DNA of 64,000 nucleotides, taken from contig NZ_ATVD01000002.1 of assembly GCF_000420545.1 (NCBI RefSeq), forward strand, positions 62,001-126,000, written 5' to 3'. Of this stretch, positions 9,953 to 23,381 are shown in pieces. Source of the DNA: Arenimonas oryziterrae DSM 21050 = YC6267 (GTDB lineage Bacteria > Pseudomonadota > Gammaproteobacteria > Xanthomonadales > Xanthomonadaceae). How positions within the stretch are numbered: the stretch's first letter is position 1; every line of letters begins with the position of its first letter. A program made the position numbers and the translations under genes. The notes below the pieces were generated by a model. The model did no database searches and was not told where the DNA came from. It saw only the letters and a program-made list of their open reading frames with translations.

Positions 9953-11292
9953 TCTTCGCCCCTGGCCTGCCGGCGCGCTGCACGCAGCTTGTCGAGTTTT
10001 TCCTTGAGCTTGATTTCCAGACCGCGCTCGACCGGTTCGTAGTAGACGCGTTCGCCCATGGCGTCCGGAAACCCGGTCTGCTCCAGCGCGATGCCGCCTT
10101 CGGCGTCGTGGTCGTACTGATAGCCGGTGCCGTAACCGAGCTCCTTCATCAGCTTAGTTGGGGCGTTGCGCAGATGCATCGGCACCTCCTGCGTCCCGTG
10201 CTCGCGCACGTCGCTCTTGGCCTGGTTGAAGGCCAGGTAGGCGGCGTTGGATTTCGCGCAACTCGCCAGATAGATCACCAGCTGCGCCAGGGCCAGATCG
10301 CCTTCCGGACTGCCAAGGCGTTCATAGGTGTCCCAGGCTTCGATCGCCATCTGCAGCGCGCGTGGATCGGCCAGCCCGACATCTTCGACGGCCATGCGCG
10401 TCATCCGTCGTGCGAGATAGACCGGATCGCAGCCGCCGTCGAGCATGCGCGTGAGCCAGTACAGCGCCGCATCGGGATTGGAGCTGCGTACGGACTTATG
10501 CAGCGCGGAGATCTGGTCGTAGAACTGCTCGCCTTGCTTGTCGAATCGGCGCGTGCGATCGGCGAGCACCTGGGCGAGCGTGGCTTCGGTGATGTGATCG
10601 TCTTCACCGGTCGCCAGTTCCGCGGCGATTTCCAGCAAGGTCAGACCGCGGCGGACATCGCCGTCGGCGGCCTGCGCGATGAGGCGCAGGTTCGCTTCGG
10701 AAATCTTCAGCGGCTGCCGGCCAAGCCCGCGTTCTTCGTCGGCAAGCGCGCGTCGCAGGGCATCGACGATGTCGTCGACGCCGACCGCTTCGAGCACATG
10801 CACGCGGCAGCGCGACAACAGTGCCGAGTTGAGCTCAAAGCTAGGGTTTTCGGTGGTGGCGCCGACGAACAAGATGGAACCGCGCTCGATGTGCGGCAGA
10901 AAGGCGTCTTGTTGCGCCTTGTTGAACCGGTGCACCTCGTCGACGAACAGGACGGTGCGGCGACCTTCGTTGAAACGGCTTTCGGCATCGGCCAGCACCA
11001 GACGCACGTCGGGAAGCCCCGACAACACCGCCGAAATGGCCCGGAACTCGGCATCGGAATATTTCGCGAGCAACAGCGCGAGCGTCGTCTTGCCGCAGCC
11101 CGGCGGCCCCCAGAGGATCATCGAATGCACATGCCCCGACTCCACTGCGCGGCGCAGAGCGGATCCGGGCGACAACAGGCGGCGCTGGCCGACCATTTCG
11201 TCCAGCGTCGCCGGACGCATGCGTTCGGCGAGCGGCTTCAGGCCTTCAGGTGGCTGAAACAGGGAGGGGGCGGCGGACTTGGATTTGCGCAC
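9949..11292 (-). CDS. rarA: Replication-associated recombination AAA ATPase RarA (MgsA)
   Basis: A 447-residue clamp-loader-like AAA+ ATPase acting at stalled or damaged replication forks with SSB and RecQ/RecA. Walker A is in WGPPGCGKTTLA, Walker B in VLFVDEVHRF, sensor 1 in VGATTENPSF, and the C-terminal tetramerisation region carries VEDVGLADPRA and the conserved YPHD-like YQYDHD. It lies downstream of lolA on the minus strand (27 bp gap) and overlaps crcB by 4 bp. The ftsK-lolA-rarA order is the conserved one in gammaproteobacteria. Confidence 0.97.
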   Translation of the reverse strand: MRKSKSAAPSLFQPPEGLKPLAERMRPATLDEMVGQRRLLSPGSALRRAVESGHVHSMILWGPPGCGKTTLALLLAKYSDAEFRAISAVLSGLPDVRLVLADAESRFNEGRRTVLFVDEVHRFNKAQQDAFLPHIERGSILFVGATTENPSFELNSALLSRCRVHVLEAVGVDDIVDALRRALADEERGLGRQPLKISEANLRLIAQAADGDVRRGLTLLEIAAELATGEDDHITEATLAQVLADRTRRFDKQGEQFYDQISALHKSVRSSNPDAALYWLTRMLDGGCDPVYLARRMTRMAVEDVGLADPRALQMAIEAWDTYERLGSPEGDLALAQLVIYLASCAKSNAAYLAFNQAKSDVREHGTQEVPMHLRNAPTKLMKELGYGTGYQYDHDAEGGIALEQTGFPDAMGERVYYEPVERGLEIKLKEKLDKLRAARRQARGEE

Positions 11293-11319
11293 CCGGCCAT
11301 TCTAGCCGGGCGGACCGAA

Positions 11320-11979
11320 TCAATCGCGCAGCGGGGTGACCTGGGCCGATTCGCCGACCTCGCCAACGACATCGGCGCCCTTGGGCGGCGTGAACTTGAA
11401 CGCGCCGGCCGGGAAGCGCGGATTGCGCGCCCAGCCCGAAAAACCGATCACGGTGCGCTGGCCAAGACTGTCACGAAATTCCATGCGCACGAGGCCTTTC
11501 GCGCCAAAACCCAGGCGCGCCTGTTCGAACGGCGCCTCGTCGGGCTTCTTCGGCGTCAGCACCAGCCATTCCAGACCACCGGCCTTGCCGCCATCGCTGG
11601 TCTTGAACTGGCGATCCAGCTCGGTCGGATCGATCAGCACGGTCAGCGGACTGCCCTGCTCTTCGAAGCTCTGCTTGCGCACGGTGACCTGCTCCAATTC
11701 CGGATCGTAGATCCAGATGTGGTCCCCGTCGGCAACGATGAGCTGCTTGGCCGGCGTCGCGGTTTCCCAGCGAAACAGGCGCGGCGCGGACAGTTGCACG
11801 GTACCGGCGCTCTTCTCGGTCACGCGCCCGCTCGGGTCGGTGACTTGCTGCGAGAAATGCGCGCTCAGGCCCTTGAGGCCCTTGGTGAAGGCAGTGAGCT
11901 GCTCGCGGCCGCCCGCGTGAGCGAGCGTGCTGAGCGACAGAAGGGCGAAGCACAGAAGCGGTTTGACGACAGTGTTCAT
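11320..11979 (-). CDS. lolA: Outer-membrane lipoprotein carrier protein LolA
   Basis: Periplasmic chaperone that carries lipoproteins from LolCDE to LolB at the outer membrane; 219 residues from the chosen ATG. Signal peptide MNTVVKPLLCFALLSLSTLAHA, then GLSAHFSQQV, PRLFRWETATPAKQLIVADG and DHIWIYDPELEQVTVR, all typical of LolA. An in-frame ATG 60 bp upstream (12039) overlaps the ftsK stop as ATGA, but it would put 20 residues before the signal peptide, so the inner ATG is preferred; coupling with ftsK remains possible. It is in operon with ftsK and rarA. Confidence 0.95.
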   Translation of the reverse strand: MNTVVKPLLCFALLSLSTLAHAGGREQLTAFTKGLKGLSAHFSQQVTDPSGRVTEKSAGTVQLSAPRLFRWETATPAKQLIVADGDHIWIYDPELEQVTVRKQSFEEQGSPLTVLIDPTELDRQFKTSDGGKAGGLEWLVLTPKKPDEAPFEQARLGFGAKGLVRMEFRDSLGQRTVIGFSGWARNPRFPAGAFKFTPPKGADVVGEVGESAQVTPLRD

Positions 11980-12035
11980 CGGAAGCCCGGCGAAGAATTG
12001 AAGGCAGAGTGCACAAACCTGCCTGAACAGACGGG

Positions 12036-14360
12036 TCAATGCCGTGGCGGGGGCGGCGCGAGCACGCTGCGATCGCCATTGTGTTCGGGCGGCGTGACCA
12101 CACCGGCGGCTTCCATCGCCTCGATGAGGCGCGCCGCGCGGTTGTAGCCGATCTTCAGCCGGCGTTGCACGCCGGAGATCGACGCGCGCCGGGTTTCGGT
12201 CACGATCTTCACCGCTTCGTCATACAGCGGATCGGATTCGTCGCCACCGCCACCACCCGATTCGGGCAGGCCGGTTGCGCCGACGACGATGCCATCGCCC
12301 ATCATCTGCACTTCCTCGAGCACGCCACTGATGTAGTCCGGGCCGCCGCCGTGCTGCTTGAGATGTTCGACGACGCGATGCACTTCCTCGTCGCTGACGA
12401 AGGCACCGTGCACGCGTTCGGGCATCGCGGTGCCCGGCGGCAGATACAGCATGTCGCCATGGCCGAGCAGGGTTTCCGCACCGGACTGGTCGAGAATCGT
12501 GCGCGAGTCGATCTTGCTCGACACCTGGAACGCGATGCGGGTCGGGATATTGGCCTTGATCAGGCCGGTGATGACGTCGACCGACGGCCGCTGCGTGGCG
12601 AGGATCAGATGGATACCGGCGGCACGCGCTTTCTGAGCGAGTCGCGCGATGAGCTCTTCGACCTTCTTGCCGACGATCATCATCATGTCGGCGAATTCGT
12701 CGATGAACACGACGATGAAGGGCAGTTCCTCGAGCTCGCGCGGCGCCTCGCCCAATTCCGGATTCGGCCGGAACAGCGGATCCATCAGCGGCTGACCCGC
12801 GTCCTTGGCGTCCTTGACCTTGCGGTTGAAGCCCGCGAGGTTGCGCACGCCGACCGCCGACATCACCTTGTAGCGGCGTTCCATTTCGGCGACGCACCAG
12901 CGCAGGCCGTTCGCCGCTTCCTTCATGTCGGTCACGACCGGCGCGAGCAGATGCGGGATGCCTTGATAGACCGACAGCTCGAGCATCTTCGGATCGATCA
13001 TCAGCATGCGCACTTCTTTCGCCGTCGCCTTGTACAGCAGGCTCAGCACCATCGCATTGACGCCGACCGACTTGCCCGAACCGGTGGTGCCGGCGACCAG
13101 CAGATGCGGCATGCGCGCGAGGTCGGCGACGATCGGGCGACCGCCGATGTCCTTGCCCAGGGCGATGCTCAGCACGCTGTTGGACTTGTCGTATTCCTTG
13201 GAGCGCAGCAGTTCGGACAGATAGATCATTTCGCGCTGCGTGTTCGGGATTTCCAGGCCGACGACCGACTTGCCGGGAATCACGTCGACCACGCGCACCG
13301 ACTTCACCGATAGGCCGCGGGCGATGTCCTTGTCGAGCGAGCTGATCTGGCTGCCTTTGACGCCTGGCGCCGGGTCCATTTCGAAGCGCGTGATCACCGG
13401 ACCCGGGTAGGCACCGACGACCTGCACTTCGATGCGGAAATCCTTGAGCTTGAATTCGATCTGGCGCGACAGGGTTTCCAGCGTCTCTTCCGAATATCCC
13501 TTGGGCTGCGGCTTGGGATCGTCGAGCAGGGACAGCGGCGGCAGCGACTCGTCGCCGCCCACGTTGAACAGCGGAATCTGTTGTTCGCGCTGCGCGCGCT
13601 CGCTCTTTTCGATGACGGTCTTGGCCGGCGGCTCGATCTTGACCGGCTCGCGCTTGGCGCGTTTCTCGGTATCGATCTTGCGCACTTCCTCGCGTTCCTC
13701 GCGCAGGGCGCGCGTGCGCTGCCACTCGGCGGCTTCCTGCTTCTTCTCGGAGAACCGCGCCACGGCCTTGAGCACCAGGCCGCCGATCCAGTCCATCAGC
13801 GCGAACCAGCTCAGGCCGGTCGCCAGCGTCACCGACATCATCAGGACGGCGAACAGGAACAGGTTGCCGCCCATGCCACCGAACACGCTCTGCATCGAGC
13901 GTCCGCCGACCTGGCCGAGGATGCCGCCGGACTCGGCCGGAAGATTGGGCGCGGGGCCGCCGATCAGATGCAGCAGACCCGTCGCACTGACCAGGAAGCC
14001 GACCATGCCAATGAGACGCAGCGCGGGACCAAAATCCACACGGCCGTCGCCGTCCGAGTCCAGGCCGAACAGCGCGATCCAGGCAATGCCGCCGAGCACG
14101 AACGGAATCGTGTAAGCCACGTAGCCGAAGAACCAGAACGCCAGGTCGGCCAGATACGCACCGGCGAGGCCGCCGATATTGTGCAATTGCCCGGTGACGC
14201 TGCCGGTGCGCGACCAGCCCGGATCGTCGGTCGAATAAAAGACCAGACTCGCGAGCAGATAAATCAGCAGCGGCGCGATGGCCACCAGGGCCAGTTCGCG
14301 CCAGAGTTTTTGACGGCGCTCGTCGCCGACGGCCGCAGTTTTACCGGAAGATCGAGCCAC
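12036..14360 (-). CDS. ftsK: DNA translocase FtsK
   Basis: Divisome-linked dsDNA translocase that clears chromosome termini from the septum and activates XerCD recombination; 774 residues. Four transmembrane helices in the first 190 residues anchor it in the inner membrane. A short charged linker (about 200-275, rich in Arg/Glu/Lys) follows; E. coli has a far longer one. The motor has Walker A GTTGSGKS with Lys430 and a DEFADMMM Walker B region. The C-terminal gamma winged-helix ([20 protein letters not shown]) reads KOPS sites. The TPPEHNGDR ending is typical. It heads the ftsK-lolA-rarA-crcB unit and is divergent from trxB. Confidence 0.98.
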   Translation of the reverse strand: MARSSGKTAAVGDERRQKLWRELALVAIAPLLIYLLASLVFYSTDDPGWSRTGSVTGQLHNIGGLAGAYLADLAFWFFGYVAYTIPFVLGGIAWIALFGLDSDGDGRVDFGPALRLIGMVGFLVSATGLLHLIGGPAPNLPAESGGILGQVGGRSMQSVFGGMGGNLFLFAVLMMSVTLATGLSWFALMDWIGGLVLKAVARFSEKKQEAAEWQRTRALREEREEVRKIDTEKRAKREPVKIEPPAKTVIEKSERAQREQQIPLFNVGGDESLPPLSLLDDPKPQPKGYSEETLETLSRQIEFKLKDFRIEVQVVGAYPGPVITRFEMDPAPGVKGSQISSLDKDIARGLSVKSVRVVDVIPGKSVVGLEIPNTQREMIYLSELLRSKEYDKSNSVLSIALGKDIGGRPIVADLARMPHLLVAGTTGSGKSVGVNAMVLSLLYKATAKEVRMLMIDPKMLELSVYQGIPHLLAPVVTDMKEAANGLRWCVAEMERRYKVMSAVGVRNLAGFNRKVKDAKDAGQPLMDPLFRPNPELGEAPRELEELPFIVVFIDEFADMMMIVGKKVEELIARLAQKARAAGIHLILATQRPSVDVITGLIKANIPTRIAFQVSSKIDSRTILDQSGAETLLGHGDMLYLPPGTAMPERVHGAFVSDEEVHRVVEHLKQHGGGPDYISGVLEEVQMMGDGIVVGATGLPESGGGGGDESDPLYDEAVKIVTETRRASISGVQRRLKIGYNRAARLIEAMEAAGVVTPPEHNGDRSVLAPPPPRH

Positions 14361-14459
14361 CGTAAGAATCAGCCTCAGCTAAGGGTCGTAGTCGCTTGTT
14401 TGCAAGGCGAAGTTATACCGTAAAACCCCCGCCACTTCCCATCCCGCCGCCTCGCCTAA

Positions 14460-15524
<1,065 letters not shown>

Positions 15525-15547
15525 TCCCACGGCGCTAAAGTGCCGTC

Positions 15548-16696
15548 ATGACTGAACTGCGCCTGCTGTCCTCCCTGAGTGAACTCCCAGCCGAAAGCTG
15601 GGACGCGCTGCACGACGGCAGCAACCCGTTCGTGAGTCATGCCTTTCTCTCGGGCCTGGAACAGCAGCGCTGCCTGCGCGACACCTTCGGCTGGACACCG
15701 CGCCACGCGGCCCTGTTCCGCGCAGGAAAGCTGGTGGCAGCGGCGCCGGCCTACCTCAAGAGCAATTCGCACGGCGAATTCGTGTTCGACCACGCCTGGG
15801 CGCATGCCTACGACCGCCATGGCCTGGATTACTACCCCAAGTGGCTGGTTGCAGTGCCCTACTCGCCCGTGACCGGTCCGCGCATCCTCGCCCGCGACCT
15901 TCTCGCACGCCGCACCCTGCTGGCTGCGATGCTCGAGCAGACCCGTCGCGATGGACTGTCGTCCCTGCATGCCAATTTTCTGGAAGAGGCCGAATTGCCG
16001 GCCTTCGACGGGCATTGGCTCGCGCGCGGCGATGTGCAGTTCCATTGGCGCAACGACGCCGACTGGGCGGACTTCGACGCCTTCCTCGCCGCGCTTACCA
16101 GCAAGAAACGCAAGAATCTGCGTGCCGAACGCGAACAGGTGCGGCGCGCGGGCGCCAGCTTCCGCGTCGTGCACGGCGACGAAGCCAGCGAGACCGACCT
16201 CGCCGACATGCACGCGTTTTATTGCGCGACGCAGATGCACAAGGGCAATCATCCCGCGCTGACCCTGGCGTTTTTCCGCCATCTGGCCACGTCGATGCCG
16301 CGCCAACTCGTGCTCATCCTGGCGTCGCGAAATGGCGAAACCATCGCCGGCGCCCTCTGCCTGCGCGGCGGACAGACCCTGTACGGCCGTTACTGGGGCG
16401 CGAGCGAAGAATTGCCGGGTCTGCATTTCGAAACCTGCTACTACCAGGGCATCGACTACTGCCTGCGCCAGGGTTTACGCGTGTTCGAGCCCGGCGCCCA
16501 GGGCGAACACAAGATCGCCCGCGGCTTCCTGCCGGTGCTCACGCACAGCCGTCATTTCATCGCCGACGCCCGTTTCGCCAAGGCGATCGCGCCCTGGTGC
16601 GCGGACGAGCGCAATGGCGCATTGCGCTATCGTGAGCTCGTCCTGCAGCACAGCCCCTACCGTGACCCGACTGCCGATCCCCTTCCTCGCCGCTGA
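15548..16696 (+). CDS. GNAT-fold N-acyltransferase, COG3146 (DUF482) type
   Basis: A 382-residue protein resembling the COG3146 family, annotated loosely as peptidoglycan-type or FemAB-like N-acyltransferase, with double-GNAT architecture. Visible family blocks are NPFVSHAFLSGLE near the start, YDRHGLDYYPKW, the KKRKNLRAERE helix around 185-195, and HFETCYYQGIDYCLR toward the end. It is cytosolic, with no signal peptide. The substrate is not established for the family. It overlaps aat by 35 bp, a common pairing in proteobacteria, which hints at a shared aminoacyl or acyl transfer theme, though that is inference. Confidence 0.85.
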   Translation: MTELRLLSSLSELPAESWDALHDGSNPFVSHAFLSGLEQQRCLRDTFGWTPRHAALFRAGKLVAAAPAYLKSNSHGEFVFDHAWAHAYDRHGLDYYPKWLVAVPYSPVTGPRILARDLLARRTLLAAMLEQTRRDGLSSLHANFLEEAELPAFDGHWLARGDVQFHWRNDADWADFDAFLAALTSKKRKNLRAEREQVRRAGASFRVVHGDEASETDLADMHAFYCATQMHKGNHPALTLAFFRHLATSMPRQLVLILASRNGETIAGALCLRGGQTLYGRYWGASEELPGLHFETCYYQGIDYCLRQGLRVFEPGAQGEHKIARGFLPVLTHSRHFIADARFAKAIAPWCADERNGALRYRELVLQHSPYRDPTADPLPRR

Positions 16697-17396
16697 CCCC
16701 GCCTCGGCGTTTCCGCCTGCGGCACGGGCTCTGCGCGAGCCCGACGGCCTGCTTGCGGCAGGCGGCGACCTGAGCCCGACGCGGCTGCTGAATGCCTACC
16801 GGCACGGCATTTTTCCCTGGTACTCCGAGGGCCAGCCGATCCTGTGGTGGACGCCGGATCCACGCCAGGTGTTTCGTACCGACGGCGTGCAGCTCTCATC
16901 GAAGTTTCGCCGGCAGTTGCGCCGTTCGCCCTGGACCTTGCGTGCGGACACTGCTTTCGCGCAGGTCATCACCGCCTGCGCGATCGCGCCGCGACCCGGC
17001 CAAGACGGCACCTGGATCACCGCCGACATGGTCGCGGCGTACATCGCGCTGCACGAACTCGGGCATGCGCACAGCGTGGAAGTGTTCGACGGCGAGCGAC
17101 TGGTCGGCGGCATCTACGGCGTGGCGATCGGCAAGATGTTCTTCGGCGAGAGCATGTTCAGCGCCGACTCGGGCGGATCGAAGGTGGCGCTGGCGGGACT
17201 GGCCCGATTGCTCACGGACTGGGGCTGGCCCTGGATCGACGCCCAGGTGGAAAACGAACACACGCGCTCGCTGGGCAGCATTCTGTTGCCACGCAGCCAG
17301 TTTCTCGCCGAGGTGAACCGGCTGTCGGCCCTGCCCGGCATTCCCGGCCCCTGGACCGGCCGTGTCGGCATGATCGACGCCAAAAGTCTCGCCTAA
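16662..17396 (+). CDS. aat: Leucyl/phenylalanyl-tRNA--protein transferase
   Basis: L/F-transferase: moves Leu or Phe from aminoacyl-tRNA to N-terminal Arg or Lys of proteins, creating N-degrons read by ClpS-ClpAP, both encoded just downstream on the other strand. 244 residues from the GTG at 16662; no ATG is available near the conserved start, and this GTG lies inside the 3' end of the GNAT gene. Family blocks: GLLAAGGDLSPTRLLNAYRH, GIFPWYSEGQPILWW, GTWITADMVAAYIALHELG, GIYGVAIGKMFFGESMFS. E. coli Aat is 234 residues. Confidence 0.95.
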   Translation: MTRLPIPFLAADPASAFPPAARALREPDGLLAAGGDLSPTRLLNAYRHGIFPWYSEGQPILWWTPDPRQVFRTDGVQLSSKFRRQLRRSPWTLRADTAFAQVITACAIAPRPGQDGTWITADMVAAYIALHELGHAHSVEVFDGERLVGGIYGVAIGKMFFGESMFSADSGGSKVALAGLARLLTDWGWPWIDAQVENEHTRSLGSILLPRSQFLAEVNRLSALPGIPGPWTGRVGMIDAKSLA

Positions 17397-17486
17397 GCCC
17401 TTGGATTAACGAAATTTTTGCTTGCGGACCCGATCCGTGGCATCATTCGCGACTTTCGTGGCGCAAGCCCAACTTCAAAGCGACGC

Positions 17487-17705
17487 ATGTCCAAAGACGA
17501 TTCCATCGAATTCGAAGGCACGATTCTCGAAACCCTGCCGAACACCGTGTTCCGGGTGAAGCTCGAGAACGGCCATGTCATCACCGCCCACATCTCGGGC
17601 CGTATGCGCAAGAACTACATCCGCATCCTGACCGGCGACAAGGTGAAGGTCGAAATGACCCCCTACGACCTGACCAAGGGACGGATCACCTACCGCATGA
17701 AATAA
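17487..17705 (+). CDS. infA: Translation initiation factor IF-1
   Basis: A 72-residue single OB-fold factor that sits in the 30S A site during initiation. [19 protein letters not shown], then [20 protein letters not shown] and a RGRITYR-like KGRITYRMK end; exactly the usual length. The ATG at 17487 is the family start. It lies 90 bp after aat and is followed by a bidirectional terminator, facing clpA tail to tail. The aat-infA-clpA-clpS neighbourhood is conserved in gammaproteobacteria. Confidence 0.98.
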   Translation: MSKDDSIEFEGTILETLPNTVFRVKLENGHVITAHISGRMRKNYIRILTGDKVKVEMTPYDLTKGRITYRMK

Positions 17706-17723
17706 GGCGGGCGTGAGCAAAGA

Positions 17724-17750
17724 AAACGGCGGCCGATGGCCGCCGTTTCC
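17724..17750. terminator. Bidirectional terminator between infA and clpA
   Basis: Perfect 11-bp stem AAACGGCGGCC / GGCCGCCGTTT (17725-17735 with 17739-17749, loop GAT), with T-rich flanks on both strands. It separates the convergent infA and clpA units. Confidence 0.88.
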
Positions 17751-17791
17751 GTTTCTGTCCCGGGCGCCCTGAGCGGGCGCTGCCGTCGCGC

Positions 17792-20071
<2,280 letters not shown>

Positions 20072-20126
20072 GGGGTTCTCCGGAAACGTTCACTCCAAGA
20101 TGGGGCCACCGCTCTCGATTTCCAGC

Positions 20127-20453
20127 CTAGGCCTTTTCCATGCTGCACAACAGGGGATGCTGGTGCATACGGGAAAACTCGTTGACCTGGGTCACTTTCG
20201 ATTCAGCCACGTCGCGCGTGTACACGCCGCAAATTCCCTTGCCCCGGGTGTGGACGTGCAGCATCACCTGGGTGGCCTTTTCGCGGTTCAGAGCGAAGAA
20301 AACCTGCAGTACCTCGACGACGAAGTCCATGGGGGTGAAATCGTCGTTGAGCAGCACCACCTGGTACAGGGGCGGCCGGACCACCTCGGGTTTGGCCGTC
20401 TCGACAGCCAGGCCGTGGTGGTGTTCGTGCTCGGGAGGATTGTTCTGGGCCAT
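20127..20453 (-). CDS. clpS: ClpS adaptor of the N-degron pathway
   Basis: A 108-residue adaptor that captures proteins with N-terminal Leu/Phe/Tyr/Trp and hands them to ClpAP. A flexible N-terminus ([14 protein letters not shown]) is followed by the core [20 protein letters not shown], where the NDD segment contributes to the N-degron pocket, and [21 protein letters not shown]. With clpA downstream and aat nearby, the whole pathway is within 4 kb. It is divergent from the second YbjN-like gene. Confidence 0.97.
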   Translation of the reverse strand: MAQNNPPEHEHHHGLAVETAKPEVVRPPLYQVVLLNDDFTPMDFVVEVLQVFFALNREKATQVMLHVHTRGKGICGVYTRDVAESKVTQVNEFSRMHQHPLLCSMEKA

Positions 20454-20564
20454 GCCCCAGTATAAATCGGGGCGACCTCGCCGGATGCAAGCATGGACTA
20501 AGTTCCGGGTTTCGTTTCAGAATGCGGTGCCGGCCATCCGGCCTGCCAGACCAGGGGAAAGGGT

Positions 20565-21041
20565 ATGAAAAAGCTTTACATGGCTGCCTCGGCGGCCCTG
20601 ATGCTGTTCGTGGGATCCGCCAGCGCGGCCAGTTCGGACGCGGTGATCAAGGCCCAGCTCGAGAGCAAAGGCATCAAGTTCGAAATCGACGGCGACGGCG
20701 ATTTCAAGATCGTCTACAAGGTCGGCACCAAAGGCCGCACCCAGCTGGTGTTCGTGCGCAGCTCGGTCAACACCTACGGCACCCTCAAGGTCCGCGAGAT
20801 CTGGTCGCCTGGCTACAAGAGCGAAACCACCGATTTCCCGCCCCTGATCGCCAATACCCTGCTGCGCGAGAACCACAGCGTGAAGCTGGGCGCCTGGGAG
20901 GCCAACGAAAACATCGCCATGTTCGTGGTGAAGATCGCTGCCGACGCGAATGCCGAGCAGCTGGTCGACGCGATCGAAGCGGCAGTCAACTCCGCTGACA
21001 AGCTTGAAGAAAGCATGAGCGGCAGCAAAGACCAGTACTGA
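20565..21041 (+). CDS. Second exported YbjN-like protein
   Basis: A 158-residue protein with a signal peptide (about 1-21, ending ASA) and a mature domain of YbjN type: [29 protein letters not shown], then two predicted helices at the end. It differs from the protein at 6081 by lacking its cysteine pair, and the two share pattern rather than close identity. The stop (21039-21041) abuts the TTG start of nudJ, so it would be the first gene of the nudJ-mnmA-hflD unit. Role unknown; probably periplasmic. Confidence 0.7.
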   Translation: MKKLYMAASAALMLFVGSASAASSDAVIKAQLESKGIKFEIDGDGDFKIVYKVGTKGRTQLVFVRSSVNTYGTLKVREIWSPGYKSETTDFPPLIANTLLRENHSVKLGAWEANENIAMFVVKIAADANAEQLVDAIEAAVNSADKLEESMSGSKDQY

Positions 21042-21506
21042 TTGAACTATCGCAACCGCAAGTTCTGGCAACCGGACGTCACCGTCGCCACCATCGTGGT
21101 GCGCGACGGTCGTCTTCTCATGGTGGAAGAAGAAGTGGGCGGCAGGACCGTGCTCAACCAGCCTGCCGGCCATCTCGAACCCGACGAGTCGCTGACCGAT
21201 GCGGCCTTGCGCGAGACGCTGGAGGAAACCGGCTGGCAGGTGCGCCTGCAGTCCTTCGTCGGCGCCTACCAGTGGAAAGCCCCGGAAACCGGCCGCCACT
21301 ACCTGCGCCTGGCTTTTTCCGCCGAGCCGGTCGAACACGATCCGCATCGCAAGCTGGACGAAGGCATTCTCCAGGCGCTGTGGATGACGCCCGCCGAACT
21401 ATCGGCCGATACCGCCCGCCACCGCAGCCCGCTCGTCTGGCGCGTGGTCGAGGATTTCCTGGCCGGGCGGCGTCTGCCGCTGGCCGCCCTGACCCACCTG
21501 TCATGA
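21042..21506 (+). CDS. nudJ: Nudix hydrolase, NudJ-like
   Basis: A 154-residue Nudix hydrolase like E. coli NudJ (YmfB), which removes phosphate from nucleoside di/triphosphates and thiamine-pyrimidine pyrophosphate. The Nudix box spans residues 43-65 with the G-x5-E-x7-RE-x2-EE-x-G-W pattern intact (RETLEETGW at its end). NQPAGHLEP precedes it, as in NudJ. The start is the TTG right after the upstream stop; no ATG lies before the conserved [10 protein letters not shown] strand. The next gene is mnmA, overlapping by 4 bp, the same order as nudJ-mnmA-hflD in E. coli. Confidence 0.9.
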   Translation: MNYRNRKFWQPDVTVATIVVRDGRLLMVEEEVGGRTVLNQPAGHLEPDESLTDAALRETLEETGWQVRLQSFVGAYQWKAPETGRHYLRLAFSAEPVEHDPHRKLDEGILQALWMTPAELSADTARHRSPLVWRVVEDFLAGRRLPLAALTHLS

Positions 21507-22651
21507 ACACCCCCGTGCAAGACCCCTCCTCGCCGCGATCCGCGCGCGTGATCGTCGGCGTTTCCGGCGGCGTGGATTCGTCGGTGACCGCGCTCGTGCT
21601 CAAGCAGCAGGGAGAATCGATCGCCGGGCTGTTCATGCAGAACTGGGACGAAGATGAGAGCGGCGAGTGCCGCGCGGAGGACGATCGCCGCGACGCGATC
21701 GGTGTCTGCGGCCGTCTCGGCATCCCGTTCTTTGCACGCAATTTCGCCAGAGAATACTGGTCGGGCGTGTTCGAGCACTTCCTTTCCGAATACCGCGCGG
21801 GCCGCACGCCCAATCCGGACGTGCTGTGCAACCGCGAGATCAAGTTCAAGACCTTCCTCGACGAGGCGCGTGCCCTGGGCGCGGAAAAGATCGCGACCGG
21901 CCACTACGCCCAGGTGGGTTGGCGCGATGGCCGCTGGCGGCTGCTGCGCGGCGCCGACGGCGACAAGGACCAGACTTATTTCCTGCACCAACTCGGCCAG
22001 GAACAGCTCGCCGCGACCTTGTTCCCGATCGGGCACCTGCCCAAGGCCGAGGTGCGTCGCCTGGCGGCCGAGGCTGGCCTGCCAACTGCGCAGAAGAAGG
22101 ACTCCACCGGCATCTGCTTCATCGGCGAACGCGACTTCCGCGACTTCCTGGGCCAGTACATTCCCGCCCAGCGCGGCGACATCCGCAGTGTCGACGGCAG
22201 CAAGGTCGGCGAACACGATGGCGTTTTCTACTACACCCTGGGCCAGCGCGAAGGCCTGCACATTGGCGGCGTGAAAGGCCGGCCGGCGGCGCCCTGGTTC
22301 GTCGTGGGCAAGGATGTCGCCACGAACGTGCTATTCGTCGACCAGGGAACAGACAGCGAATGGCTGCACTCGCGCCTGCTCGACAGCGAACCGGCCCACT
22401 GGGTAGGCGGCGCGCCACCGGGGACGCGCCTGCGCTGCACCGCCAAGACCCGTTACCGTCAGCGCGACGAAGACTGCGAGGTGACCGTGCGCGACGATGG
22501 CAGCGTGTCCGTCCGCTTCGATCGACCGCAACGCGCGGTGACGCCGGGGCAGTCGGTGGTGTTCTATGCCGGCGACGAATGCCTCGGCGGTGCGGTGATA
22601 CTGCGCACCGACGCCCGTCTCGAACAACAACTGGGGCACCGCGCCGCATGA
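21503..22651 (+). CDS. mnmA: tRNA-specific 2-thiouridylase MnmA
   Basis: Puts sulfur on U34 of Lys, Glu and Gln tRNAs, using the Tus relay; 382 residues. PP-loop [10 protein letters not shown] (19-28), first catalytic cysteine Cys109 ([13 protein letters not shown]), second cysteine Cys205 ([10 protein letters not shown]), then the beta-barrel C-terminus ([12 protein letters not shown]). The ATG at 21503 overlaps the nudJ stop as ATGA; the longer open frame upstream is just nudJ read in another frame. It overlaps hflD at the other end in the same way. Confidence 0.98.
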   Translation: MNTPVQDPSSPRSARVIVGVSGGVDSSVTALVLKQQGESIAGLFMQNWDEDESGECRAEDDRRDAIGVCGRLGIPFFARNFAREYWSGVFEHFLSEYRAGRTPNPDVLCNREIKFKTFLDEARALGAEKIATGHYAQVGWRDGRWRLLRGADGDKDQTYFLHQLGQEQLAATLFPIGHLPKAEVRRLAAEAGLPTAQKKDSTGICFIGERDFRDFLGQYIPAQRGDIRSVDGSKVGEHDGVFYYTLGQREGLHIGGVKGRPAAPWFVVGKDVATNVLFVDQGTDSEWLHSRLLDSEPAHWVGGAPPGTRLRCTAKTRYRQRDEDCEVTVRDDGSVSVRFDRPQRAVTPGQSVVFYAGDECLGGAVILRTDARLEQQLGHRAA

Positions 22652-23247
22652 AAGACCGAGTCCTCGCCCTCGCCGGCCTGTTGCAGGCGATCAAGCTCGT
22701 CCAACAGATGGCCAACAACGGCCAGTCGGAGACGCAGCCGCTGGCGACCTGCATCGACAGCCTGTTCCGCTTCGATGCCGAGAGCACCGAGGCCGTCTAT
22801 GGCAGCGCCCAGGAACTCGAATCCGGCCTGCGCCGCCTGATCGCCCAGCTCGACGGCGGCGATCGCGATGCCGCGCAGACCCGCATGGCCATGAACGTCA
22901 TGGGCCTGGAGCGCCGTTTCGTCGCCTCCGACGCCGTGGTCGCGGCGGTGCAGCGCACGCTCGGTGACATCCAGCGCCAACGCGATCATTGGGGGCCGAC
23001 CCATCCCACCGTGCTCAGTCGCCTCGGCGAGCTCTATGCCGAACAGATCAGTCCGCTCGGACCGCGCGTGCTCGTCCAGGGCAACCCGGTTTATCTCGGG
23101 CAGCCCGACGTCGTTGGCGAGGTACGTGCGGCCCTGCTCGCCGCGCTGCGGGCCGCCGTGCTCTGGCGCCAGGTCGGCGGCAGCTACTGGGATTTCCTGT
23201 TCTCGCGCAAGGCGATGACCGAGACCGCGCGCAGCCTGCTCGCCTGA
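22648..23247 (+). CDS. hflD: High-frequency lysogenization protein HflD homologue
   Basis: A 199-residue helical protein of the HflD family (YcfC). In E. coli HflD binds lambda CII and loosely associates with the membrane; its native role in host physiology is unclear. Family features: [44 protein letters not shown], and a C-terminal [14 protein letters not shown]. The ATG overlaps the mnmA stop as ATGA, so it is translationally coupled. In E. coli purB follows; here acnA follows after 134 bp. Confidence 0.95.
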   Translation: MKDRVLALAGLLQAIKLVQQMANNGQSETQPLATCIDSLFRFDAESTEAVYGSAQELESGLRRLIAQLDGGDRDAAQTRMAMNVMGLERRFVASDAVVAAVQRTLGDIQRQRDHWGPTHPTVLSRLGELYAEQISPLGPRVLVQGNPVYLGQPDVVGEVRAALLAALRAAVLWRQVGGSYWDFLFSRKAMTETARSLLA

Positions 23248-23381
23248 GCTTATTTGGCTCCAGATCGCGGCGTCATGGCGCCAGAAGACCGCTTCTTGAG
23301 GCATAATATGGGGCTACCGGCGTGCCTTACCCGCCCGGATTTCAGCCAAGTCCCATAGCCAAACCCTCAGGAGCCCCCTCC

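Noticed and set aside
9953-10100. Fluoride riboswitch for crcB
   Set aside because: crcB begins inside the rarA stop codon; the upstream sequence is rarA coding DNA, leaving no room for a leader.
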